Assembly: GCA_965197275.1 (NCBI GenBank)
Contig: CBDAMQ010000030.1
Location: forward strand, 339,978 to 403,977
DNA: 64,000 nucleotides
Source: DASCOT01 sp965197275
Lineage (GTDB): Bacteria > Acidobacteriota > UBA890 > WLXD01
Reading direction: 5' to 3'
The notes beneath the pieces are model-generated. The model was not told the origin of the DNA, made no database searches, and was given only the letters and a program-made list of their open reading frames with translations. A program made the translations under genes and the position numbers. Positions 1 through 8,097 of the stretch are shown here, one piece after another. The stretch's first letter is position 1; every line of letters starts with the position of its first letter.

Positions 1-2
1 CT

Positions 3-1214
3 GCGCACCCCGGCGGCTACCGGGTGGGGCTGCCGGCGGTCGAACTGCCCGAGCGGCCGGTCGTGATCAACACACATGAGATAGAGGAGGTCCGTCTCCG
101 TGTTCTGACGCAGGAGCTGTCGCACCCCTGGTCGATGGCCTTTCTCACGGGCGGCGACATCCTGATCACCGAGCGCGCAGGACGGCTGCGCCTCTTTCGC
201 GACGGGGTCCTCATGCCCGACGCGATCGAGGGAGTGCCAACCGACATTCTGGCGAGGGGCTTGGCGGGCCTGATGGAGGTCGCCGCCCATCCCGACTTCG
301 AGAACAACGGCCTCGTCTATCTGACCTACACCCGCAGGCTGGACGGCGGTCACGGTACGGTCGCTCTGGTTCGGGGCCGCTTCGACGGTGTGGCTCTTCA
401 CGACGTGGAAGACGTGTTCGTGGCGGAGCCCTGGATGGGACAGGTCGCGCTCGACCATCCCGACGTGAACGTCGGCTCGTCGGCCGGAGCTCGCCTCGCC
501 TTCGCTCCCGACGGCAAGCTCTACATGACCGTGGGGGGTGCCTTCGGCGTGGAGCGTGACGGCGGGGGCTCGAGCTTCTTCGGCCTCTCCCTGCTCGCCC
601 AGGATCTCACGAGCCATGTCGGCAAGCTGCTACGACTCCACCCGGACGGCTCGGTGCCCGACGACAACCCGTTCGTGGGCCGCGCCGGAGCGAAGCCCGA
701 GATCTACTCGATGGGGCATCGCAATCAGCAGGGACTGGCGGTCCACCCCGAGACCGGAGTCCCCCATACCAGCGAGCACGGCGTGCTGGGCGGCGACGAG
801 CTCAACGCCATCGAGGCCGGAGCCAATTACGGCTGGCCCTTGGTCTCCTACAGCCGTCACTACGAGGGACCGCGCATCGCCAAGCAGTTCTGGAACGAAG
901 GCTTCGAGGAGCCCGTGGTTCTGTGGGTGCCTTCGATTGCTCCCTCGGGCCTGGCCTTCTACACCGGCGACGCGTTCCCGCAGTGGCACGGCAACCTCTT
1001 CGCCGGATCGTTGCAGGAGGGCTACATCCCGCGCACCGGCCACGTGGAGCGCATCGTCTTCAACCGACGCGGCGAGGAGATTCGCCGCGAGTCGCTCCTG
1101 GGTGAGTTCCGGCAAAGGATCCGCGACATCCGCCAGGGCCCGGATGGGCTCATCTACATACTGACCGAGCAGAACCGTGCCGCCCTGCTGCGACTGGAGC
1201 CGGTCGAACCTTGA
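3..1214 (+). CDS. PQQ-dependent aldose/sorbosone-type sugar dehydrogenase, 5' end outside window
   Basis: The frame is open to the left edge, so the N-terminus is missing; a GTG at 24 is only an internal candidate. The protein reads as a soluble GSDH/YliI-type six-bladed propeller that oxidises aldoses with PQQ in the periplasm. Visible family signatures are LSHPWSMAFL near the start, GHRNQQGLAVHP (contains the catalytic-type His of the family) near residue 235, and EHGVLGGDELNAIEAGANYG just after it, followed by a W-rich PSIAPSGLAFY segment. It ends four bases before a cyclase-family gene, and PQQ dehydrogenases, a cyclase and a Rieske protein follow, suggesting a periplasmic oxidative catabolism block. 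The substrate cannot be told from the sequence. Confidence 0.85.
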   Translation, partial: AHPGGYRVGLPAVELPERPVVINTHEIEEVRLRVLTQELSHPWSMAFLTGGDILITERAGRLRLFRDGVLMPDAIEGVPTDILARGLAGLMEVAAHPDFENNGLVYLTYTRRLDGGHGTVALVRGRFDGVALHDVEDVFVAEPWMGQVALDHPDVNVGSSAGARLAFAPDGKLYMTVGGAFGVERDGGGSSFFGLSLLAQDLTSHVGKLLRLHPDGSVPDDNPFVGRAGAKPEIYSMGHRNQQGLAVHPETGVPHTSEHGVLGGDELNAIEAGANYGWPLVSYSRHYEGPRIAKQFWNEGFEEPVVLWVPSIAPSGLAFYTGDAFPQWHGNLFAGSLQEGYIPRTGHVERIVFNRRGEEIRRESLLGEFRQRIRDIRQGPDGLIYILTEQNRAALLRLEPVEP

Positions 1215-1222
1215 GGTATGCA

Positions 1223-2272
1223 ATGCTACGCAAGTTTCTGTTCGTGGGTTTGGTCCTGGCCGGCAACCTCAATGTGGTCGCGGCCCAAGAAGAACGGTCG
1301 GTCTCTCTGACTGAGCTCAGGAGTTGGGCTGAGGAGCTGTCCAACAAGGGTAGATGGGGTGCGGAGGACCGGCTGGGCACGCTCAATCTGATCACGCCCG
1401 CCATCAGACAGTCGGCTGCGGCGCTGGTCCGGGAGGGCATTGTCGTTTCCCTCGCACATGACCTGGTTCCCGGCGAGAATCAGAACGCCCTCCGGACGGG
1501 GATGACTCACAACCACACCACCGACGTTTCCGGCCCCGTCACCTGGGGGCAGGATACGGTGAGCTTCTTTTTCCATGGGTATGCCTACTCCCACCTTGAC
1601 GCGTTGTCACACGCCGCCTTCGACGATGCGTTCTACAACGGTTACGGGGTAGAGACCCTGACAGAATCGGGGTCCGACGTTCTTGGGATCGACATGATGC
1701 GAGACGGCATCGCCTCGCGTGGCGTGCTGATTGATCTACCCCGCCTCGAAGGGGTCGAGTACCTCGAGCCGCGAACCCTGGTGACGGTGGCGGATCTGGA
1801 GGCATGGGAGCGGAGCACCGGTGAACGCGTCGGCGAAGGCGACGTGCTCCTCGTGCGCACCGGCAGATGGGCCAGGGAAGCGGCTCAGGGACGCTGGACG
1901 CAGTATTGCCCTGAAGCCAGTAGCGGCTCCGGGACGCCGATAGAAGACGTTCTGCAACGGTGTCGTGAAGCTGATGAGGGTACGGCCGGTCTCCATCCAT
2001 CTGTTGCGCGCTGGCTGCGGCAGCGCGGGGTCGCGGCGCTAGGCGGCGACGGAGCCAACGAGCGCTACCCCAGCCTTGTTGAAGGCATCTCGGATCCGCT
2101 GCACATGCTCACCATCGCTGCGATGGGACTGCCCCTCTTCGACAACCTCGATTTCGAGGCGCTCGCCCGCACGGCCGACGAGATGAATCTGCAGACGTTC
2201 TTCTTCGTCGCCGCTCCCCTGCGAATCCGAGGTGGGTCAGGCTCGCCGGTGAATCCGGTGGCGATCTTCTGA
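1223..2272 (+). CDS. Secreted cyclase-family (kynurenine formamidase-like) metal hydrolase
   Basis: The 349-residue protein belongs to the cyclase/kynurenine-formamidase-like family (PF04199), whose members hydrolyse amide or ester bonds with a divalent metal held by a His/Asp motif. Here the motif appears as HGYAYSHLDALSH around residue 120, with a second His-rich region near GGDGANERYP. I chose the ATG at 1223 because it begins a clear signal peptide (LRKFLFVGLVLAGNLNVVAAQ); a TTG at 1211 overlapping the upstream stop is possible but would put charged residues before the signal. The substrate is unknown; members next to PQQ dehydrogenases are often annotated only as cyclase family. Confidence 0.85.
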   Translation: MLRKFLFVGLVLAGNLNVVAAQEERSVSLTELRSWAEELSNKGRWGAEDRLGTLNLITPAIRQSAAALVREGIVVSLAHDLVPGENQNALRTGMTHNHTTDVSGPVTWGQDTVSFFFHGYAYSHLDALSHAAFDDAFYNGYGVETLTESGSDVLGIDMMRDGIASRGVLIDLPRLEGVEYLEPRTLVTVADLEAWERSTGERVGEGDVLLVRTGRWAREAAQGRWTQYCPEASSGSGTPIEDVLQRCREADEGTAGLHPSVARWLRQRGVAALGGDGANERYPSLVEGISDPLHMLTIAAMGLPLFDNLDFEALARTADEMNLQTFFFVAAPLRIRGGSGSPVNPVAIF

Positions 2273-2540
2273 ATGGCACTACACTCCTGCGCGACAGCTT
2301 CCCCCACCCTCAGTCGCTCCTCGAGGGCGAGAACGATGGGTCCCATCCGTCCACCCCAGCTCCCCAACGCCGCTCCGCGCAACCCTTTGCCACCCCTGTG
2401 GCCGCTAGTCGTCGATTGGGCAGAGGATCCCTTGAGAAGGCCGTGAATCTGTGGTCAGGTGCTGGGATCCTGCCATCGGTGAGGTGAGTAGCGGGACTCG
2501 ACACCGTTCATCTGGGAAATCCCGCTTTGCGGAGGTTGCG

Positions 2541-4480
2541 ATGCTGGCGCGATGCCTGCTGACGCTGATAGCAGGAACGTTCTTTGTGCCGCCAGGAGCG
2601 TTGGCCCAGGAGCAGGCGCCTCCGAGCCTCTGGGTCGAGGAGGCGCCGACCGGTGCAAGCGCGGGGATCTTCATCGTCTTCGAAGCGCGGTGCGCCGTGT
2701 GCCACGACAACGCGGCGCTGGACCTCGAGGCGCGCGGGCCGGCCCGGGAAGCGATGGCGCTGCTGTCGCCGGAGCGTATCCACGAGGCGTTGACGACGGG
2801 CGTGATGGCCGCCAACGCCAAGGGGTTGAGCGACAACCAACTCGTCGCGCTGGCCATGTTCATCGCCGGGCGTCCCTTTGGAGACAGCGCGTCGCGGAGT
2901 GCCGACGCCATGCCCAACCGTTGTCCGGCCCCAATGACCCTCGACAGTCCGCTGGGTAGTCCGCGCTGGAACGGCTGGAGCCCGGATCCGACCAGCAACG
3001 CGCGCTTCCAGCCAACGGCGGCGGCCGGCTTGAGGGCAGAGCAAGTGCCGCAGCTGAAGCTGAAGTGGGCCTTCGGCTTCCCTGATGCCGTATCGGCCCT
3101 AGGACCACCCACCGTTGTCGGCGGATCGGTCTTTGTCGGCAGCGACAACTCCATGGTATACGCGCTGAACGCCACCAGCGGCTGCGTCCACTGGTCCTTC
3201 GAAGCCAGGACTTTGGTCGGATCGGGTGTCGTCATCGGTGAGGCGCGCGGCTGGCCCGGTGTGCGCTACGCTGCCTACTTCGGTGACTGGAAGGGAAGGG
3301 TCTATGCCGTCGATGCGGAGACCGGCGATGGGCTCTGGAGCACCGTGGTGGACGATCATCCGACGGGGTCCAAGATTAGGGCCAGCCCGGTTCTCGACCA
3401 CGACTCGGGCCGGCTCTATATCCCGATCAGCTCATGGGAGGAGGTCGCCGGGCCGAACCTGCACTATGAGTGCTGCACCTTCCAGGGCAGCATCGCTGCT
3501 CTCGATGTCGCAACCGGGGAACGGATCTGGAAGACCCCATGTTCAACCAGCGACCCGCCCCGCTGCGCGAAACTTCGACCGGTACGTTGCTCTACGCCCC
3601 AGCAGGAGCCGCCATCTGGAACACGCCGACGATGGATCTCGAGAACCGGGTCCTTTACTTTGGCACCGGCAACGCCTACATCCATGCGCCGGAGCGCGAT
3701 GGTGGCTTCACGGACGCCATCGTCGCCCTCGATCTGGATACTGGTGAGCGACTATGGCATCGGCAGTTGGTCGCCGACGACTTCAACGCCTCGGGCGGAT
3801 GCGGGTGGACCCGAGAGGCGCGTGAAGAAGAATGCCCCGGGCTTGTTTCGGGTCCCAACAACGATGTGCCGGCTTCGCCGATCCTGCATCGCCTGGCGAA
3901 CGGCAATCGTCTGCTGATCGCGCAGCAAGAGAGTCGGCTGATCACTGCGTTGGATCCGGATCGACAGGGTGATCTCGTTTGGCAAAAGGCAGCGACCGAC
4001 TGGCCGGGATCGCGTGGCCTCGAGGTCAGGGGCACGGGCGGCTTCGGCGGTGTCGACGACGGCGCGCTCTACTATGTACCGCTCAGCTTCGCGGACGGCA
4101 GCGGCGCCGTCGTGGCGCTCGACCCGACGAACGGCGAGCAAGTCTGGTATACGAGCATCCCGGAGCGCGAATGCCCGGATCCCGAGCGCGGCGGCGATTG
4201 CATGGCAGGAATCCAAGCGGCCGCGACCGCGATTCCGGGTGTCCTTTTTGCGGGCGGTCGGGACGGCATGCTGTACGCGCTGTCCACGGACGATGGTCGC
4301 TTGCTGTGGGAATACGACACCAATCGGCAGTTCGACACCGTCAACCAGGTCGAGGCCCATGGCGGCGCCATCGGCATGCAGGGACCCGTCGTAGTCGACG
4401 GCATGGTGTTCGTCGGCTCCGGTTACACCGTCATCACAGCGATCCCGGGCAACGTGCTGTTGGCATTTGGTGTCGAGTGA
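2541..4480 (+). pseudogene. Cytochrome c - PQQ (polyvinyl-alcohol dehydrogenase-like) dehydrogenase, broken by one frameshift
   Basis: The start ATG at 2541 follows a GGAGG-like site and opens a signal peptide ending ALAQ. A heme-binding CAVCH motif (C51, C54, H55) gives a cytochrome c domain, followed by an eight-bladed PQQ propeller (RFQPTAAAGLRAEQV, repeated W-docking motifs such as GERIWKT and GERLWHR). The first reading frame runs to about 3535, then the homologous protein continues in the -1 frame (PMFNQRPAPLRETSTG). The break sits in a run of four Cs at 3535-3538; adding one C restores a 646-residue protein. Family members oxidise secondary alcohols or polyols in the periplasm and pass electrons to the fused heme. 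Either a real frameshift or a homopolymer sequencing error. Confidence 0.85.
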
Positions 4481-4547
4481 GAGCCGTGCCAAGGCATCGT
4501 CGGATCGCACGAGAGGCTTGGAGGATGGCGTTGGCAAGGGGGATGGC

Positions 4548-4624
4548 ATGAGCAAGGGGGATGGCATGAGCAAGGGGGACGGCATGGCATGAGCAAGGGG
4601 GACGGCATGAGCAAGGGGGACGGC
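4548..4624 (+). repeat. 18-bp tandem repeat carrying repeated Shine-Dalgarno and ATG signals
   Basis: Four near-identical copies of ATGAGCAAGGGGGACGGC (encoding MSKGDG) start at 4548, 4566, 4589 and 4607; a partial fifth copy precedes them near 4535. A 5-bp ATGGC insertion at 4584-4588 puts the first two copies out of frame with the last two; that frame ends at a TGA at 4590. Each unit contains AAGGGGGA a few bases ahead of the next ATG, so every unit looks like a ribosome-binding site plus start codon. The last two copies form the N-terminus of the Rieske protein. Confidence 0.9.
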
Positions 4625-6040
4625 ATGGGCAAGAAGGTCAGCCGGCGCGACTTTGCCCGGACCTCCGTTGCCGCGGGCACGGCTGCCGTCGCACTTCCCA
4701 AGACGCTGCTCAGCAAGACTCCCGCGGAGAAGAGGCCTGCCGGGCGAGCGGCGACCAGAAACTACCCGGGAGGGTGGCGCGAAGACACCACCATCGCAGC
4801 GGAGTACTACACGGACGAAAAGCACTACCTGTTCGACGAGCGGCTCGTGGCTGACCATTTCTGGTTGATGGTCGATCACGAAAGCCGGATCCCCAACGCC
4901 GGCGACTACTTCGTGTTCGAGTACGGTCGCAGCGAGAGCGTCATTATCACGCGCGACAACGCGGGTGCGGTGCGCGCCTACTACAACGTGTGCCGACATC
5001 GGGGATCACGACTTTGCCGGCACGCTAACGATGCACGACCGGACGATAGCCGTCTCTCGGTGGTGCAACTGGGCAACAGCGGCAACACGCCGGTGTTCAG
5101 GTACCCGTACCACGCGTGGACCTACGATCTGGATGGTGGTCTGGTGTATGCGTACGGGATGCAGGAGGACTTCGACCCAGCGGAGAACGGATTAACCCCC
5201 TGCCATGTCCGGAAGGCGGAGGGGTTCATCTTCGTCAACCTGTCGCGGCAGGAGGAGCCACCGGACTTCGAGTCGGCCGTCGAGGACTTCCGGGCGGTGG
5301 GCCGAAGACATGGCACTGCGCAACTGAAAGTCGGCGGTCGGCAGCACTACCCAATGCACGCGAACTGGAAGCTGGCCCTCGAGAACTTCCTCGAGTGCTA
5401 TCACTGTGGGCCCGCGCACAAGAGCCTGGTTACTGTCCATGACGCCGACTACACCCTCTCACCCGAACAGAGAGCCGAAAAGGCGCCGAAGTTGGCCGCC
5501 TGGGTACCGCCGAGCGTCCGACCAGGCGGAGACGGAGGCGGAATGGGAGGAGGAGCAGATGGGTCGGTCGACATCGACATCGTCGGAAGGGCATACCTGA
5601 ATCCCGGCATCGTCACGGGGTCCGTCGATGGGAAGCCGGTGGCGCCCCTGCTGCCCCCCTTCGAAGAATACACTCACGGTTATAGGGAAACGGCAACCGG
5701 TTGGTCGACCGGTTATTGGACGGGTTACGACGATCACGTCTTCGTGGCTCGATTCACCCCGCGTGATGTCGACTTTACCGACGTGGAGCTCCTCTGGCTG
5801 GTGCACCCGGACGCGAAGGAGGGAGCGGACTACCAGGCACAGAGGCTGATGGCCCTGTGGCATGTCACGATCCAGGAGGACATCTGGGTTTGCGAGAACA
5901 ACCATATAGGTGTCCAGTCGGGAGCCTACAGGTCCGGGCGCTACTCCACGCATGAAGTGGGGCGTGGGGGGCCGGCAGGGTTCGTCAAGTGGTACATGGC
6001 CGCTGTAGCGGGTGACGTGGGGCCGGTAGACGCGTACTAG
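4589..6040 (+). CDS. Tat-type Rieske non-heme iron oxygenase alpha subunit with one cluster ligand missing
   Basis: The 483-residue protein begins with two MSKGDG repeats, then a twin-arginine leader (VSRRDFARTSVAAG). A Rieske domain follows: the first ligand pair is CRHRG (C135, H137), but the second pair reads YPYHAW where the family has CPYHAW, so Tyr172 (codon TAC at 5102-5104) replaces the expected Cys while His175 is kept. The catalytic domain has ENFLECYHCGPAH with iron-binding His272 and His277. Relatives hydroxylate or demethylate small organic molecules using a reductase partner. Loss of a Rieske cysteine should prevent normal [2Fe-2S] binding. A single G-to-A change (TGC to TAC) would explain it. 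The true start is uncertain because of the tandem ATG repeats. Confidence 0.85.
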   Translation: MSKGDGMSKGDGMGKKVSRRDFARTSVAAGTAAVALPKTLLSKTPAEKRPAGRAATRNYPGGWREDTTIAAEYYTDEKHYLFDERLVADHFWLMVDHESRIPNAGDYFVFEYGRSESVIITRDNAGAVRAYYNVCRHRGSRLCRHANDARPDDSRLSVVQLGNSGNTPVFRYPYHAWTYDLDGGLVYAYGMQEDFDPAENGLTPCHVRKAEGFIFVNLSRQEEPPDFESAVEDFRAVGRRHGTAQLKVGGRQHYPMHANWKLALENFLECYHCGPAHKSLVTVHDADYTLSPEQRAEKAPKLAAWVPPSVRPGGDGGGMGGGADGSVDIDIVGRAYLNPGIVTGSVDGKPVAPLLPPFEEYTHGYRETATGWSTGYWTGYDDHVFVARFTPRDVDFTDVELLWLVHPDAKEGADYQAQRLMALWHVTIQEDIWVCENNHIGVQSGAYRSGRYSTHEVGRGGPAGFVKWYMAAVAGDVGPVDAY

Positions 6041-6115
6041 CCACCGTTTCCGGAGGCGAGCTTGAACCAAGGTGATCGCGACGCGCTCGGCTAGCGAGAA
6101 GGCGGCCGACGACGT

Positions 6116-6385
6116 TTACGGATCCGTCGGCACGAGCCGCTTCAGCTCGTCGAACCAGTTGGTGATCAGAATTAGGCGGTTGAGGGGCGGTGGCTCTTCG
6201 GCGACACGCATGAAGATGAAGGCACCGTCCTCTATCGCGGTAAAGCCGGCGCTGAAGAAGCCGTTCGAGTGAGTGAACCGGAATAGCTCGCGCGGACGAC
6301 CGAAACTCGATTCGCTCTCGCCCGGCACTCGGATCGCCATGATCCGGTCGCCACTGGTGATCCACGTAGTGCCTGTTTTCGGAGA
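6116..6385 (-). pseudogene. C-terminal remnant of a Ser/Thr kinase-PD40 gene
   Basis: An open stretch ends with NWFDELKRLVPTDP and contains ITSGDRIMAIRVPGE, ELFRFT and ILITNWF, which is how many acidobacterial kinase-propeller proteins end. There is no start, kinase domain or upstream propeller in this frame; it simply appears just past the end of the PD40 gene at 6445. The same last 14 residues recur at 15431, and a kinase 5' end (MEPGTKLG) lies on the other side of the PD40 gene at 7574. The PD40 gene therefore seems to sit between the two ends of a destroyed kinase gene. Confidence 0.65.
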
Positions 6386-6444
6386 ACACGGACATAGCTG
6401 ACGATGAACGATGTCAGCGATGTCCCGGCACGGCGGCTCACCAG

Positions 6445-7506
6445 TCAGTCCATGCGCGCCCACACGTCAGGCCACATGTCGTTGCCGGTGTGATAGGTCA
6501 GGCGCAGCGTGGTCGCTGCCTCGGTGCCGATCTCCCAAAGGAAGATCTCGTAGTCGGCCCGGTCGTGCTCGTGCCCGGCGGCGGTGGCGCCCCAGGCAAG
6601 CCACCGACCGTCGGGACCGACGCTGGGGAAGTATTCGTGAGCATGGCTACCGTGTAGGTCGATGAGCACTTGTTGATCAGAACCGTCGGGGGCGGCCCGC
6701 ATTACGCGGCTGCCTCCCGCGCCGCTGGACTGGATCCACACCACGCCGCCGAGGCCCGGAGCCCACAGACCCTGGCACGACTGGTGATCATCGAGAACGT
6801 GCTCCTGAAAGCCGGGAAGCTCGAAGATGCGAGTCACGCCGCCAGGAAACGCGGCCGTGATGCGGCTGGCGTCCGGGCTGATATAGACGCCGCCGTAGCG
6901 GATCTCCGGTAGCGCGTCGGGAAAGTCGAACAGCTTCTCCGTCGCCCCCGTCTCCACATCGACCCGGTACCCGGAGCGGTCGCGCATGTAGTGCACGGCA
7001 CCGCCATCGGCGCTCCAACCCGGTCGGTAGCCCTCCTCTGCCATACGTCGCGCGTCGCCACCTCCGGCATCTATGACCCAGATCTCCCAGCCACCTGCCT
7101 CCCGCACAGACAAGCGGCGGGGACGGCTACGCATGAAGACGATGCGCTCGCCGTCTGGCGATATGCGGCCGTAGTAATCGACGTGGGGATGCTCGGTGAG
7201 CCGCCGGATCTGTCGCCCCGAAAGGTCCATCCGGTACAGCTCGTGATTACCATCGCGGTTGCTCGACCAGACGATAAAGCCGTCGATGCCTCCGACGAGC
7301 TCCTTGGCGTGCTGCTCGATGGCGATGGGTACGGTGAGCTCCTCGCCGCTGGGCGCCGCCACCAGCCGGCCACGGATCAGCACCGGCAGGTCGGTGAGGC
7401 GCGATACCAGCGCGGCGGGTCCCCCCGCTGCGACCGCCGCCACCGTCATCGCCAGCACCGCGACGACCGCAGATCCGACCCACCAACGGCGTCGGCTCAT
7501 TGCCAT
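6445..7506 (-). CDS. Membrane-anchored PD40/TolB-like beta-propeller protein
   Basis: This 353-residue protein starts with a short basic segment and one transmembrane or signal-anchor helix (WWVGSAVVAVLAMTVAAVAA). The rest is a chain of PD40 blades, visible as SSNRDGNHELYRMD, ISPDGERIVFM, GWSADGGAVHYM, ISPDASRITAAF and VGPDGRWLAWG. Such propellers usually act as periplasmic or extracytoplasmic binding scaffolds, and no catalytic site is visible. I chose the ATG at 7506 (ATG at 7500 also fits) because longer readings run into the leftover kinase start at 7515-7574. It ends about 60 bases before the kinase C-terminal remnant. Confidence 0.75.
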   Translation of the reverse strand: MAMSRRRWWVGSAVVAVLAMTVAAVAAGGPAALVSRLTDLPVLIRGRLVAAPSGEELTVPIAIEQHAKELVGGIDGFIVWSSNRDGNHELYRMDLSGRQIRRLTEHPHVDYYGRISPDGERIVFMRSRPRRLSVREAGGWEIWVIDAGGGDARRMAEEGYRPGWSADGGAVHYMRDRSGYRVDVETGATEKLFDFPDALPEIRYGGVYISPDASRITAAFPGGVTRIFELPGFQEHVLDDHQSCQGLWAPGLGGVVWIQSSGAGGSRVMRAAPDGSDQQVLIDLHGSHAHEYFPSVGPDGRWLAWGATAAGHEHDRADYEIFLWEIGTEAATTLRLTYHTGNDMWPDVWARMD

Positions 7507-7514
7507 CTTCTGAT

Positions 7515-7574
7515 TCACGTTGTTTGGGCGTCGCGGCTCTTGGAGAGCCCGCCTAGCTTGGTGCCGGGTTCCAT
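7515..7574 (-). pseudogene. 5' remnant of a Ser/Thr kinase gene (MEPGTKLG)
   Basis: Reading on the minus strand from 7574 gives MEPGTKLG, identical to the first eight residues of the kinase at 18423, then unrelated sequence and a stop at 7515. The region upstream of the ATG is also shared with the kinase at 18423 and the remnant at 15554. It has no independent function that I can see. Confidence 0.65.
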
Positions 7575-7640
7575 GGCGCTCCCGAGGCAGGGTGGGCAAG
7601 CGCCTGAAGCCTATCGCCGGAGCGTGCGAGGTTCCATGGC
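7575..7640 (-). promoter_or_regulatory. Conserved kinase-gene leader, copy 1
   Basis: Upstream of the MEPGTKLG remnant, the minus strand carries GCGATAGGCTTCAGGCGCT and GGGAGCGCC before the ATG. The same leader precedes the start codons at 15554 and 18423, so it is a conserved 5' region of this kinase family in this genome. Whether it is a promoter, an mRNA leader or both cannot be told from sequence alone. Confidence 0.5.
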
Positions 7641-7781
7641 AAGTTGGAGCGGCCGGTGTCAGATCGCCTGACTACTCTGATACCGGGGGAAGGCGTCGGT
7701 GGAGTCCATATTGGAGGGAGTCGCTTGTTCCCAAACCGGAGTCTTTCTCGTTTTCGACGGACCACAGTTGGGGTACACCTC

Positions 7782-7864
7782 ATCAGTAGCGCGTATGAGA
7801 TAGGAAGTGGTACAAGTACAAGTCGGGGCAAGTCAGGCGGAACGGCCGCTCATACGCTACTGAT
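7782..7864. repeat. Imperfect inverted repeat, about 50-bp loop
   Basis: ATCAGTAGCGCGTATGAG at 7782-7799 is matched by CTCATACGCTACTGAT at 7849-7864 in inverted orientation, with a 2-bp insertion in one arm. It lies 20 bp before a MITE-like element and might be a second small palindromic element or a stem-loop; no gene is seen here. Confidence 0.5.
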
Positions 7865-7887
7865 CGAGTATCGTTGATTGGGACTAA

Positions 7888-8053
7888 CAGGCCGTGTTGA
7901 AAGTGTGATCGGTCTGGTTGCGCCGCCAAGGGCGCAGATGCAAGGTGTCGCGCCGTCGGCGATGCCTTGGCGCATCGTTCAGGAGCGGCAACGCCGCCTA
8001 TGTCCCCTTCGCGGCACAACCTCTACGGGCCACCACACTTCCACCACGGCCTG
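7888..8053. mobile_element. 166-bp MITE-like palindromic element with CTAA target duplication
   Basis: The left end CAGGCCGTGTTGAAAGTGTG (7888-7907) and the inverted right end at 8034-8053 match at 18 of 20 positions. The element is flanked on both sides by CTAA (7884-7887 and 8054-8057), a 4-bp target duplication. Inverted similarity continues inside the element (GTTGCGCCGCCAAGGG against the complement of the right inner arm), so it can fold almost end to end. There is no transposase gene, which fits a miniature element mobilised in trans; the ends resemble those of IS1182/IS5-like elements, but that assignment is from memory and weak. A lone similar end occurs at 59202. Confidence 0.75.
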
Positions 8054-8097
8054 CTAAAGGTCACCGCGCTGGAATACACATTGCGGAGGAACTGATT

